This document shows positions 35,967 through 48,782 of a stretch of DNA of 64,000 nucleotides, in pieces. Numbering within the stretch: position 1 is the first letter of the stretch; the number at the start of each line of letters is the position of its first letter. The stretch covers positions 1-64,000 of the forward strand of contig JBEWZL010000043.1 of the NCBI GenBank assembly GCA_045837725.1. Direction: 5' to 3'. Under the pieces are notes generated by a model, which worked only from the letters and a program-made list of their open reading frames with translations, searched no databases and was not told the origin of the DNA. This stretch comes from Vermamoeba vermiformis. Its lineage: Eukaryota; Tubulinea; Echinamoebida. A program made the translations under genes and the position numbers.

Positions 35967-36921
35967 TGCTGAACTGAAATAAATTCACGTTAAATTATCA
36001 TTTATATTAACTAATTTTTCGATGATAAACAATTATAGGTCTTTAATAAAAATTGAATTCTAAATTTCGATTCGATCTCAACGATAATGACTTACGATTA
36101 AATACTTATTAATGCCAAAGGACGAAGCGATATAAAATAGGTAACGTGAGGTTGTTGATGTTGCAGCACGATTGAAATTAATAGTAAGAAGCAAATGTTA
36201 AATTTAGCTGTCCTTTTTTTCAAATAAAATCTCCGTCAGCTTCTGTTGACCCCTTACGCTCTACTCATTCGCCAATAATACCACACACCGTAATTTATTA
36301 TATTATTTCGTTGAATGGTTGGAGAACCAAAGTATTGTTCATAACTGGTTATTGTTGGCCGCGTACCAGTCACGCTGGACCCATCCTGAACCCAATCGTG
36401 AATTATAATAAGGATATCTTAATACACGCTCGTGCTATCTTCCTTGAGGATACCTGTTAGCATCTCTATAAGCCTCTGGTAAGCTTCCAATGAATTGATC
36501 GGCGTAATTAATTTTAAAACCGCCTCCAATAATTCAAAACAGGAATATTTGCACGTGCAATTAGCTTAATATCGTATGTGACTAATATTCAAATGATAGT
36601 AATATTTTTTTGCTATCTTTAATCTCATTTTTGAACCAATCTTCAAATCTGGACTTGTTACCGCCAGAAAATGAACTCGTTCAAAATTACACCCACTAAT
36701 TAGAATACTTACATTTGACTTCTTTGAGAACAATATTATTATGATACAAAGCTCGACTTGAGCTTCCCTTTTCGCTTTTGTAACGGTAAAAAAAATCACT
36801 TTGTGACACGCACGAGTTTTCTCGACGACTTCGCTGTTGCCTTTGCAGCACGACACAAGGCATTGCACCTACGGAGACAACACCACAAGTGAACATCTTA
36901 CACGACATAGACTACTGCACT
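35967..36921. other. Divergent promoter spacer
   Basis: Nearly 1 kb separates the dikinase and methionine aminopeptidase genes. It is AT-rich with several weak open frames on the minus strand that look random. No RNA gene or repeat recognised. Confidence 0.4.
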
Positions 36922-38540
36922 ATGACTGAAGTAATCGAGCCACAAGTTGACCAGCTGCGGATGGAGCTTCCCGAACATCAAGAGCTCAATGCTAGAGCTG
37001 ACCTTGGCGAGGCCAATCCACCACCCGATCAGGTAAATAGTCTTATTATATCTTAGGCACTATTGCTGACTCATTTGAAGGCCGCTAAGAAGAAGAAAAA
37101 GAAGAAAAAGAGCAAGAAGCCATCGAGCGCTCCAGCTGGCGACAAGAGCATTGTTGATGGTGCTAAGGGTGAGTAGTACGCATATTATGACCATATGTTC
37201 TTCTATATGCTCGTCGCGAGTAGAGTACGGGACTTTTCGAGCGGATATCTGAATGAGAGGATCTTACATCCGCTAAAACCATCTCTTTTCGAATTTCTCT
37301 CGTGCAATCCCTAATAGAACCCATTTTATTATTGAATTATGATATATAAGTTCTCTAATAATTAGCTGTGGTATTTAATCTCGGTTGCAATACTAACGAA
37401 TCCGTACTTCTAGACTCCGAACATTCCGCTCCCTCCAATGAAGTCCTATTAGCACCAGGTGAGCTGCCTAGTGTTCCTATATCAAAGTTGTATCCGAACG
37501 GCGACTTTCCTATCGGAGAGATTCAAGAGTACACGAACCAGCCTTGGCGAAGCACATCCCGCGAGAAACAAGACCTCGACAAGTTGACGCAAGACGTGCT
37601 CGGTAACCTCCGTCGTGCAGCTGAAGTGCATCGCAAAGTACGTCAGTGGACTAAGGCACATGTTATCCGCCCTGGAGTGCCTCTGATCGAGATCGCTCAA
37701 AAACTTGAATCTGAAGTATGGCGCTTGGTTGAAAAAGATGGACTAAAAGCTGGCTCTGCATTCCCTACTGGCTTGTCGCTCAACCATATTGCTGCTCATT
37801 TCTCGCCTAACACTGGAGACAAGAACATCTTTGGCGCATCGGATGTGCTCAAGGTCGATTTTGGCGTGCACGTCAATGGCTACATTATTGATAGTGCCTT
37901 CACCGTTTCATATGACCCTACATTCGATCCATTAATTAATGCGGTCAAGGAGGCGACGAACACTGGCGTCAAACTTGCGGGCATAGATGCGCGACTTGGC
38001 GAGATCGGCGCAGGAATTCAAGAAGTGATGGAGAGCCATGAGGTTATTATCAATGGAAAAGTATACCCGGTGAAGCCTATCAAGAACATCTGCGGCCACG
38101 ACATCAATCCGTATATTATCCATGCAGGCAAGAGCGTGCCAAGTGTCAAGTCCAACGACAACACGAAGATGGAGGAGAACGAGCACTATGCTATTGAGAC
38201 GTTTGGTTCGACGGGCCGTGGTCAGATCCATGAAGACTACGAGTGTTCTCATTATAGCAAGAACGGTGATGCTCGTGCTAACGTCAGATCCGCTACAGCC
38301 AAGCAGCTCTTGTCGCATATTAACCAACGCTATGGCACGCTTACTTTTTGCCGTCGTTGGCTCGATGATGAAGGACAGACTCGACACCTCCTAGCTCTCA
38401 AACAACTCGTGGACCAAGGTGTTGTAACTCCACATCCACCGTTGGTGGACATTAAGGGATCCTACACCGCGCAATGGGAGCACACGCTTTTCTTGCGTCC
38501 TACTTGCAAGGAGGTGCTCTCTCGCGGTGATGACTATTAA
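36922..38540 (+). CDS. METAP2: Methionine aminopeptidase 2
   Basis: Removes the initiator Met from nascent proteins in the cytosol. Exon 1 starts MTEVIEPQVDQLRMELPEH, exon 2 holds a poly-Lys block (AAKKKKKKKKSKKPSS) typical of the MetAP2 N-terminal extension, and one long exon encodes the pita-bread catalytic domain. The dinuclear metal site can be followed: Asp in KVDFGVHVNGYIIDSAFTV (two Asp eleven residues apart), His in NICGHDI, Glu in HYAIETFGSTGRG and Glu in the last stretch RPTCKEVLSRGDDY. FPTGLSLNHIAAHFSPN contains the His that binds fumagillin-type inhibitors in the family. The third exon probably starts at the AG before ACTCCG near 37414. Complete, ending TAA 38538-38540. Confidence 0.95.
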
Positions 38541-38701
38541 GTACTAGCATACTCGTGACTAATAGTCGATTAATAATATTAAGCCTATCTTCGTCATTTT
38601 TTGTTTCATTCACAATAAACACCGCATCCGCACGCATATTTTTGGCGCCGTCCTTTTATTTGTCTTTTTTGAAATCAAAATTATTTTTTGACTTACACGA
38701 T

Positions 38702-41700
38702 ATGTCTATATCAGAAGAGGCTGTTTACAGTTTATGGGCTTTGGCTGAACAGTTTGCATTCAGCTCTCAATTCCCTCGTGCCATCTCTTCTCTAGAAGGT
38801 AAGACAAGCCTCTACGACAGAAATTTCCACTAAATAATATTGTGATTAAATATATCAATATATTAATCGTTAAATCGTTATTATACACTTCGAAATCATG
38901 GATGTGAAAACGTTTTATTTTCAAAAATAATAGTAGACCTTATTTTCATAATTATTTGGTAGAAAAGCAATTTAACGCATGTAATAATTATTTTTATAAT
39001 TTTACTAATATTTTTAAAGCGATATGCCAGTCGAACTTGCACGTCCCGCCAGTTCTGCTTGCCAAAACACGAATTAGACTTGCAGAGATATTGATAACAA
39101 ATACTGCGAATATTAATGAAGCGAAATTCCACTTGGAACGTGCTGTATCCTTATTACTAAGATTTTTTCATTTTTGAATTTTTCGCGGGCTGGATCTGCT
39201 TCACTGTCCACCGTCAAAATTCCACAAGAACACTTCTATTATAATAATATTTTCTTTAACATTTTTCCTTCGAACTACAGTTAACAGCTATTAGCTCTGT
39301 AAGTATCTTGTGTTGCAGATCGGATCGAGCTCTAACTTACCTTACATTAATTATTCGTATTAGTTCGAATCAGAAGTCGAATTAAAGCTGCAAATATTCT
39401 ATCTACTATCAATTGTGTTTGAAAAGCAAGACCTAAAGAAACAGCTCAAAGACGTTTTAAAGAACGGCATTCAATTGTCCACAAAGTACGTAATTATATT
39501 ATAATTGCCATATATATGGAAATGTTTATCTTTATGTAATATTATTAACGGTCAATAATCATTTTCATTTGCATTGGAGAATAATTAATTTACCGATAAT
39601 ACCCAGTCAAAAACTTTCACTACTGAGCGCTCAACATAAATTAATACAATTTTTATTAATATTATTTCTTAGTATTCCCAAGTGGTATTTTTACTTCGTG
39701 AATGAGTTCTCGCAAGTGTTGATCGAAGAAAATGCACTCGACGACGCCGTGAATTATTTGACGGTTGCAACGCAGACAGCGCAAAGTATTAGCGACGTAT
39801 CGACTCAAGTACGTATATCATAATTAATACTATCATGTATATGGCAATTATTGATTTTATATTGGCTTTTTGTAACTAGATCCGGGAAACTGATTTTTTT
39901 TATTTTTGTTTGCAGACGTTCTTTAGCTTAGTCTTAGCGCAATTATTCCTAAAATGGAAAAAATATCAGCAAGCACAAGCGTACTTGACCTCCGCTGAGC
40001 AGCTGATCAGTGCTTTTGAAAAGTACGTCAACAGCAATCCCGAGAACGACGTCTTGTTTGCGCACATGAAATCTCCGCTGAAATCTCCGAATGCCAAGGC
40101 TAGTCACGCTCAGGTACGTTGTCCAACCAAATAAGGAAGTTTGACTCTCATTCGAAGATACTTGGCAATCGTTTCATTGCAAAAATTTCTTCTGGCCTTT
40201 GCGAATATTTCCAAATTAGGTTATACTTTGAGAATTATTTGCTTCTTACTAATATTTCCTTATTTAGCAAACGGTATTGATGCTTCGCATTCACTTGTTG
40301 ATCTTGACCGAGGCGTACTTGCTCAATCTGGGTGAGATTAAATTGGCCAATTCCAAGCTGGACAGCCTTCAAAATCTCGTGACGAGCATGCGCGATGTGG
40401 ATTACAACAGTGGATTTTACAGCTGGATGACGTCAGCAAGTGTTTATGCCTTCACTTATTTGATCTCGACTGTCAATCATCGAATTATTGGTAACACTCA
40501 AAACGCAAAGGAATTCATTGCCAAGGGCATTGATCTCGTCAACAGTACGTCGAAAAAAATATCTAAAAAATATCCACTCGCAAAAATATCTACGAACAAA
40601 ATATTTAATTTTTTCACGTGAAAAAAATTCGACCCAAAAATTAGCTAAATCAATTTATTATAATATAATATTAATAACACTTATATAAGTAATTATTGAT
40701 GATTTTGTTATGTAGTGGTGTATCAAAAAGAAGTTATCGACAAAAAAGGCATTGTGACGCCAGAGAAGAAGAAACTCATCACCTCGCTGATAAAATTGAA
40801 GTTCATTTTGTTGGAGAACAGCATTTATTTGAACATTACGCTGTATAATTTGGATGTCGCCATGCAGGTACGTCAAATTTCTCACGATGACTCCAAATTT
40901 TACCACGCGAAATATCGCATATCAAATATAACTATTTTAATTAGATAAAAAAGTATTATTTGTTATTTAAATTAACTTTCGAGCGTGAAAAATATTTGAC
41001 ACGTGTCAAGCCGAATTTTTTCACGGCGAAGCCAATATTTATACACTAATATATTATATTCGCGTACGAAGACTAGTTCTAATTTCCTTCATTATAGCAT
41101 ATCATGGAATCGAAAGAGCTGTTCGAAATGTTTGGACTTCAAGATAGATCCGGCGTCTTTGCTGATGCAGAGTGCATTTTGAACTTAGAGCTCGCATTAT
41201 ATGCTCATGCAATGGGCTATAACGACTGTGCTATGCAACATTATCAAACTGCATTGGCGGTACGTACATTATTTCCTTTTTAGGAATTTTTTTGGATCAC
41301 TAACAAACAATTTCATTGCAGAACACGCACGACTTTGATAAGCAGTGTTTAATATTAATTCATATGTGCTTCTTATTTTTAAGAAGTAACGATCCTAATA
41401 ATTACGTAAGTAACGTTGAAAAAGTTGGATCAAGATCCGCAATTAGAGTTAATTTTTTACGTACTCATTAATTTTTGATTTTTAGACGAATTATTTGACA
41501 GCTGCAAATGATATTATTGCAAAGAATAAGCAACGATTTGAAAGACATCCTAATTTGGTCATTCAAGCTTCATCGCATTTGCTCGAAGGATTTTTATTGC
41601 AAGCGCAGCTTCAATTTGATGAAGCAAGGTAATTTATTCTAAGAAATTATCATAAATAATAATAATGATAATAGCAATATTTAACGTTGCAAAACACGAC

Positions 41701-42190
41701 GGTTAATTTTTCCATTTTTAGAAATAAATTCAAGATGGCGATGGCGTTGGCTAATCAACCGATCAGTCACAATCAACTGACTGGCTTGACATTGATATCG
41801 TTAGGCGAGACATTATTGCAGCAAAAACAGCAACTGGATCCGAAAGAAATCGAAAATATTGAAACGGCCTTCGCATCCGCTTTGGCGATCTCTTATCGCG
41901 CCAACAACTTAACGACTGTCATTCATTCTTTAAGCTCCTTATCATGTAAGTACCTTATACATATTTAATACCGGCTTCAGATTTGATTCAAAACAAATTT
42001 TAGATCTCGATCGGATCTAACTTTAAGTTTTTTAGTTTTCTATCAACGCTTGAATGTGATCGATAAGATGACCTATAACCAACAATACAAACAAGCCAAA
42101 GACGAAGAGTTCATGCAGCGCATGTCAGTGGTGCCGCAAGACTTTGTTCAATTTTTGTACAATTATTATCCTGCTCGTCCTGTGCAGTAA
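38702..42190 (+). CDS. MAU2: MAU2/SCC4-like cohesin loader subunit
   Basis: About twelve exons form one helical, TPR-type protein. It begins MSISEEAVYSLWALAEQFAF and continues with the signature part LLAKTRIRLAEILITNTANI then NEAKFHLERA, which matches the family pattern in which parallel helices precede a conserved His-Leu-Glu-Arg. Later repeats include ALDDAVNYLTVATQTAQSIS, FFSLVLAQLFLKWKKYQQAQ and KFKMAMALANQPISHNQLTG. It ends YYPARPVQ with TAA at 42188-42190. MAU2/SCC4 partners NIPBL/SCC2 in loading cohesin on chromatin. One exon near 39284 encodes only LTAISS (18 bases) between CAG and GTAAGT. Acceptors are often TTTTTAG or TTTAG. The assignment rests on architecture and the N-terminal motif. 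Confidence 0.75.
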
Positions 42191-42333
42191 AAAAAAACGA
42201 ACCTTTATCTTTGTTTATTCATAAATCTGCGGCATATTTTCGCAGTTACAATCGTGCGAGCGCCTACATACAACCGAGTTTTCGGTTACAGTAACTCCAG
42301 CAAATTTGAAATTCAATGCAATTCAAGCAGTAA

Positions 42334-43267
42334 ATGGATAATAACGACAATGAGAATTTTGTCACTGCAAAAATAGCACTAAGAATTATAATACAACGCA
42401 AGAGCAATCTGGACAATTTGGAACTAGTTCGAGCGATCTCAAATCTGTCTCGAGCTTCCAAGACTTACAATTGCGTGATCGATGACTCTATTATAATATT
42501 GAGCTGTAAAAATATTACCGGAATAATCAAGCATTATTTGAAAATAATCAGATTTATTAATTTAATTTTGGTTTATTTTTAGGAGGTGGATGTCGCTTTG
42601 CTCGCAACAAATTCTATGGATATATTAATACTTCGAATGCTACAAAATTTATTGCATGTGAGTAATATTTAATGGCGGTTTTGGATGCTAACTGTTGATT
42701 CAGGCGCGGATGCGATATCTCAACACTACCACAGATCAGTTTACATTCATATATTCCGAAAATGTCTTATTGACATTGTAAAGAACTGTTCTTTCGAGTT
42801 CTTATCAAAGTACATCACGTTCTTAACGTCACGAGGCATGATCTACCAATATTACGGCGAAAAACAGCCAAACGGATTCAAACCTTTGGAACTCGTTAAA
42901 GCTTTGCAAATATCTAATGAAAATGGCTGGGCCGACAAAGCTTTGCTTTTATTTCAGCATTTGGTGGATTATTATTCCGTGCCTATCGACTGGTCCGACG
43001 CAAAGCGCCATCAAATCGAAGAAATTAAACAAAGAATTTCTAAGAATTTCAACCTAAATTTTGACGGGCAGCTTGGCAATAGAATACGACAAATTAGGAC
43101 TCAACTCACACATGGCACAGTGCCACTTGGATCACTACTCGGTAAGGGTTTAACCTCACAACCAGTTAATTTTGCATAATAATAGTATACTATGTATGTT
43201 ACATTCGTTTATAATCCACAATTTTGAAGCGATACATTTATATTTTTTTAGGCAATCAATTCGCTTG
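42334..43267 (+). CDS. Unrecognised helical protein
   Basis: The start MDNNDNENFVTAKIALRIII lies 140 bases after MAU2. Splicing at GAGCT (donor GTAAAA) to the AG of AGGAG gives a frame through CGCRFARNKFYGYINTSNAT, then ACADAISQHYHRSVYIHIF, and a long exon with EFLSKYITFLTSRGMIYQYY, GFKPLELVKALQISNENGWA and LGNRIRQIRTQLTHGTVPLG. The likely end is LLGNQFA and TGA at 43265-43267 after one more splice. It is helical and moderately basic. No family was recognised. Its neighbour at 43471 could in principle be part of the same gene, but that gene has its own ATG in a good context. Confidence 0.5.
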
Positions 43268-43470
43268 AGATGCATTTTTCACGAACGCGAAGAGTACTAT
43301 CTAGCAATACGTATGTCTAGTGGACACCTTGATTTTACCATAAAAGGAAGTTCCATGTGACTACGGTGCTGGCCGCTATTCTTCACGTTCATGACATGAA
43401 AATTCTTTTGAAAATTTTGGAATATATTTTGAGATAGTCGTTTAACTATGTTGATTTAGCACCCAAAAGA

Positions 43471-45151
43471 ATGGAATTATCAAAAGTACCAAAAGAAGTA
43501 TTTGATTTGCCTATTGAACAACAGCCTTGGTTCTTTGGGCACGTTGAGCATCCTGGAGAGGTCGCCACAGGTAAAATACACTCCTTTTGCCTAATTTCAA
43601 ACCTTACTTAATTTAATTGATTAATGCTTATTATTAGATTGCGCTACGTCTGGTGCATTTTTGGTGGTTTTTCAAGGCTCAAAATTAATGGCGCACGTGA
43701 GAGGTCATCAGTCATTTCATTTCCATCCAAATTACTTGAAGGATACTACGACCAAATTTTATATGCATAATGATGGAGTAGTACATTATGTACATCTTTA
43801 TGAGTTCTATCGTAGCCTCGTCAATCAAGATCTGGATGAGCTTCGTGCAATTCAAGAAACCCACAGTAAGCTACTATTTCAGAATCTATATTATTAATAA
43901 TTCAATATTTTATTTTATATAATTGATTTTTACGTAAGTTGTAGATGATCTAATTTTGCATTGTTAGATATTGACTGGAAAATTGTCATCGAAGGTTTGA
44001 AGCAACCGAATCCTTTTATAGATTTGCTGGTCAATGTTACAGCCCCTCGCGACGAAATTGTGCAATATTTAATCGATATTGGCGTTCCTACGTAAGTGAT
44101 TATTAGCGTTCTCAGACAGATAAAAGTGACACTTTTTGACATGTTGACACGTGTCAACGATATTTTTCACGCATACCAAACCTTACTTACTAATTAATAG
44201 TCTTTTTTTTTTTACCTTGATATTACTCTAATAGTAGTATCAAAAAGGGTCCTAGCACCTTGGCCGTATACACCCATTCACGACAATCAGGTCGCAGCAT
44301 TTGACAAATTATTATCAGTTGGCACTAAAATCGACACCTCACTGTTTATTGAATTGTTGCGCAAAAAGCCGTTCATGAATATCAGACAAATGAAAAAATT
44401 AGTCAACGCTTGGCAAATGGATCGATATACTTCGGGAAGATTGTTGTCATTCATTTTATTCACTTTTCCACATACCCTAAAAAGGGAAGGCTATTTCTCC
44501 GAACGAAAGTTGACAGTACTTTGGATCTACAAATTTGGACAAAGCGATGGTTGCAATTACTTACAAACACTACCAAAAGAATTAATAAGGCTGATTATAG
44601 AATATATGGACGAACAGCCGTTATTTTTTGAACTGGCACTTATGATCACAAAACTTCCCGATATAGATTACAGCTATTCTCCGACAATCGGAGATTTACA
44701 ACGATCTCCGTACTATGGTCAAGTACTGGTGGAAGGAACTAATATGTATGCAAAACGGTCTGTAATGGAAGACATAGTGCATTATATGCGTTTTGCGTAC
44801 TTGCGAGAAAATTATCGTTGGATCCGACGCGCACTTTGCGAACAAGAAAGTTTAAATTTGGTGGCAACGAAGATGAAGTTGGTTGCGTACATGATGAAGA
44901 ATGAAACAGATATTACTATATTTAGACATTTACATCGGCACTTACAGCCTGTGCCAGGATACCCATGGCCGATAATAGACGCATTCAAAGCGAACAATAG
45001 AACAGCGTTGCAATTTTACGTTGAAGAACGAGATGACTTTGTAATGCCGTCACGTGACGAATTTGAAGCGAAAGTCAAACCACCAAAGTACTCGATGACG
45101 TACGAACAAGCTCTAGCGTTGGTTGACGAGATCAGATCTAATAAGAAATAA
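43471..45151 (+). CDS. Protein with SH2-like N-terminus and helical repeats; one frame conflict
   Basis: It starts MELSKVPKEVFDLPIEQQPW. Then FFGHVEHPGEVATDCATSGA, FLVVFQGSKLMAHVRGH, a block HYVHLYEFYRSLVNQDLDEL: this follows the SH2 plan (W-x-G, GxFLV, central strands, FxSL) but the key phosphotyrosine-binding Arg of FLVR is Val. Ankyrin-like helices follow (IDLLVNVTAPRDEIVQYLID, GVPT), then FIELLRKKPFMNIRQMKKLV and a possible F-box-like LPKELIRLIIEYMDEQ. At about 44249-44257 the frame needs one base less in AAAAAGGGTCC to join GVPT to LAPWPYTPIHDNQ. It ends EIRSNKK, TAA at 45149-45151. Domain names are tentative. Confidence 0.55.
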
Positions 45152-45590
45152 ACCAATATTTGTTTAATAAACTCCAAAATGATGTGTCTGTTTCATATTT
45201 CAACATATGATTGAATAGTTTTCAAGACACTGCCTAGGCACCGTGGAGTCACCAAACATGGTCTCCAGACTTGTTTTTGACACTTCGAACGAAATTTACA
45301 AAATTTGTGCGATCAAGAGGCCTTTCATTTGCAACTCCCATACAAATTCATCCGCGCAATTTGAGATCTTGTTCAGTTCGGAGACTATCAGTGTGGACTG
45401 AGGACTAATGATGACATTTTAGCCCAGAGTCATAGGGATCTACCGAATTGAAAACTAGTTAGACGGAGGTTTTGTTGGGTTAGCTAACAAATACTCGCTT
45501 TGGTATTCGCAAATTTATAATTACAGAAATATGTACAAAAATGAGATAATTACAATGTCTTTCGGTGGATCTGATCCCGCTATTGTATTT
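45152..45590. other. Convergent spacer
   Basis: About 0.4 kb between two 3' ends. AATAAA just after the upstream stop (near 45166) may be its polyadenylation signal. Nothing else recognised. Confidence 0.4.
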
Positions 45591-48500
45591 TTAGGGCTGA
45601 GGTTCTTGAGTCTGTTTCTTGCGATATTTTTCCAATTTAAGCTCTGTGATCAATTCTTTTTGCTTAATTTGGCTATATTTTTGCAGTTTTTTCATTAATT
45701 CTTCTTTCTCTTTATCGCTCGTAATGCTCTTAGATCTGCCTCGCGCTGATTTTTTGGGCTCGGCAAAAGGATCCGTTGAAGATGAAGATCGTTCTGGTGC
45801 TTTATCGCTCAATCTCTTCAATTTTTTGCTAACTTTGGACATTTTCTTTTCGATCGATCGGATCTTCTGTTGAACTTTTCGAGGTTTCGGTCGAAGTTGC
45901 GGATGTCGCTCGCAAAGGTCTTCAATCATTTCAGAAGTAGCACCCAATCGTTTAAGACACTCAATAGGCTTAGTCAAGTCTCCCGCATACTTTTCAATAT
46001 GCTCGTACATGACTTTTCCTTCTTTCAATATGAACGATCCGCCAAGTTGCCTAAACAGATCCGACGTTAGATCGCAAAAAGTTTAACTCGCAAATGATGA
46101 TATGCTTACAAGATGTCGCCTTGTATAGGACCTTGAGTATAGCCTAATGCACGGGCTTCAGCATTGAGGGCCTGGGTCTTCGAATTGAGCACCCCTTTAA
46201 CCCATCCGCGGTGACACTTGAAATCATCGAACAAATGGCGCGCTTCGTCCACGTACAAATCAACGTCTATAGTGATAAAATTAATAAATTTGATTTGCAG
46301 ATTCGTTCATGAAAGAATCGCGTACCGAAGTTGAAATCATCCTTGAACAAAAGAGCTTGACCAGGTGTGCCAGATCCAACGACAACTAGCCTAACTCCAC
46401 TATCATATAAGATTATTAATATATATTAGGCTATATAATATTTTTTAGTGCTTACAGCTTGTCTAAGGCCGGTTTTATCATCGACAGTTCGCATGCGTAA
46501 CGGCGACCAAGAACACTGATAGAAATTGTCAGATAACGCTAGATATAAGCTATATATAATTATTATAGTACCACCCGAAGTGTCTTAAGAAAATAAACAG
46601 CACTGTTGAGTGAGCAACGAGGGATCCAAATTCAACTTTTTTGCCATCAGGACTAGCGACTATTCGCTTCATAAGAGTCGTGTGTAGTTCATATAGACTC
46701 TCACTTCTTAGTAGATCATTAGGAATGTCTTCTGAAGACTCTTCTTCGCTGTCTTCTTCCACTTCAACCCGCGTGGATTCTAAATCCAAATCCGTTAGTT
46801 TTAAGAAAACTCACTTATTATGCTATATAATGACTGTAAGAAATCTATTTAAATGATATACGTACCATTTCCGTTAAGGCTAGAGACTACTCGGCTCATT
46901 TCGTAGAGCTCTTGATCGTTCAAGATCGTCGCGTTTCGTTGCAGGCACGAAAAATAGCGTTGGATGTGGCTAATGGCTTCGACTTCATAAGGAACTTGTT
47001 GATACTGAGATATTCTCCATATAATCTTGCCGATACTCGATAATTTATGCCAATTAATAAGTCCTTTTTCGTCGTACGTATCGAGTTCTTCCAGATGCAG
47101 CAGATCTCGGAAAAATAAAGCTAAAAAAGGGATTAAAAATCTTAAATTAATTATAGAAATATAAATAGGCTTACCAAAATAAGGAATGCACGGTCCTTTA
47201 GCCGCATCCAATGCTTCTCGATAATTCTTAAAGTTCATGTGGTGATCCATTAACTTTTTGACCTTATCAAAACTATCTACGACGTCGCTAGGTAGCACTG
47301 GCAACGCTTGGTCCACAAATTTTGAAACGGATCCGTTGTTTAAAGCCGAATAAATAATCATTACGCCGTTGAAATTATTCAATTTCCAAAGCTCGCGCAT
47401 GATCATAATAAATTTGGCTATTTTCAGCGGCCTTTCTTCATTAGTAGCCATAATGATCTGAGTACAGACCCATCTTGAGCTCTGGATCGAGTAAAATGTC
47501 AAAAAAATGCAAATTACCATAAAAGGAAAAAATACTACAAAACCGCTAGAAAGCAACATAATATGATTCCGTACATAAATATAATATTAAATGTATTACT
47601 TGACTTATTTGTCTATTCGATTTTCGATTCATGAATCAAATGTGCGGAATAAAATGTCAAAAAAACTTAATTTGCGGAATAATTCCGTACCTCGTTAAAG
47701 AATCCAATAAATTTCCCTAACGGCGTCTCATGCTTGTCTGTCTCCTTTTCAAACCTTTTCTTCATTAATACTTCTAATGGCACTTCGATGAATTTTTGCG
47801 AGCAGATGTAGGTAAATTGTTCGGCAATATCGCGAGTCGGTTCTTCAAGCAGATCGAATTTGACGATCCGGAACGAGATGGGTCCGGATATACGTAATCT
47901 ACTACTTAGCATTCTCTTCTTATTAATATCATCGCCCTGGCCGATATTGTTGAAGTCGATCCGCTTCATTAATAATCCGCTTAATTCTTTGTCGATCTGA
48001 TTGCCATTCTCGCTCAATGAATTAACGAAGTTCTTCATCACCTTGGCGCATTCAGGGTCTTTATATACTTTAGGCTTAAGATGCATAATTTTGCCGAGAG
48101 TATTAGCCAGCCTAAAGCATTATTTAATTTTTTGTTAGTATAATTTAGTATCTCGCAAATTAAGCTCAAAAATTGTGATACAAACCTCATTTTAGCTGCA
48201 GATTGCTCGGCTATACTATGCGCGCTCAATCCTCGATAAAATTGCGTTGTTTTGTGGATTAGTTGCAGCGGTTCCAAAAAGTAATCAGATGAAAGAACAA
48301 AATACGTGGCGAGCAGCGGATCTATAAGATTATACTTAATACATGTACTAGACGTATATTATGCGTATTTCATACCATTTCTAGCGTTTGTTGCGATTTC
48401 AGTGAGCAGATCTTCCAACGGAACAAATTCGAGAGGTTTTAATGGTTCTACTGGCTTAGGTTCAACAGGTGCCTCGGGGATATTATAAATAGGCTTCTCA

Positions 48501-48782
48501 TCAGTCTTAAGCTACATTGTTATTATTTGAAACTGAATTGGAATTAAATTTAAAAACTCTTACGTAATCATCCGACAATAATTTTTTGATTTTAGCTGTA
48601 GATCTGCCTGGATTGCCCATCGATCGACGACGTGATTGTTTAGCAAGTATAGTCTTCAATGCTTCAGATATATCCTTTCTTTCTTCACTTCCACTTGGCT
48701 GGACACTTGTGGATGTATCACTTTTTGAACTGGTCAGATTCAGCGACAATCGCTTTATTCGCTCTCTAGAAGGACTATCCAT
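45591..48782 (-). CDS. RasGEF fused to a peroxiredoxin-like 2 (PRXL2/AhpC-TSA_2) domain
   Basis: The start MDSPSRERIKRLSLNLTSS (ATG 48780-48782) leads through a Ser-rich tail to a RasGEF N-terminal motif (LEPLQLIHKTTQFYRGLSAH) and the CDC25 domain: KFDLLEEPTRDIAEQFTYI, SSRWVCTQIIMATNEERPLK, WKLNNFNGVMIIYSALN, CIPYF and FFRDLLHLEELDTYDEKGLI. In frame after a Glu-rich linker comes a thioredoxin-fold domain of the PRXL2 type: VEFGSLVAHSTVLFIFLRHF, a Cys (GCVLGRR), MIKPALDKLGVRLVVVGSG, VDLYVDEARHLF and QLGGSFILKEGKVMYEH. With the donor GTACTA the first Cys is kept and the second Cys of the family's CxxC is Gly. A basic coiled coil ends EPQP, TAA. It would activate a Ras-like GTPase; redox control through the extra domain is inferred. 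Confidence 0.85.

Noticed and set aside
32998-41280. CArG-like boxes CC(A/T)6GG in many introns
   Set aside because: Several overlap the recurring acceptor string TTTCCTTTTTAG followed by G, so they are better explained by splice-site composition.
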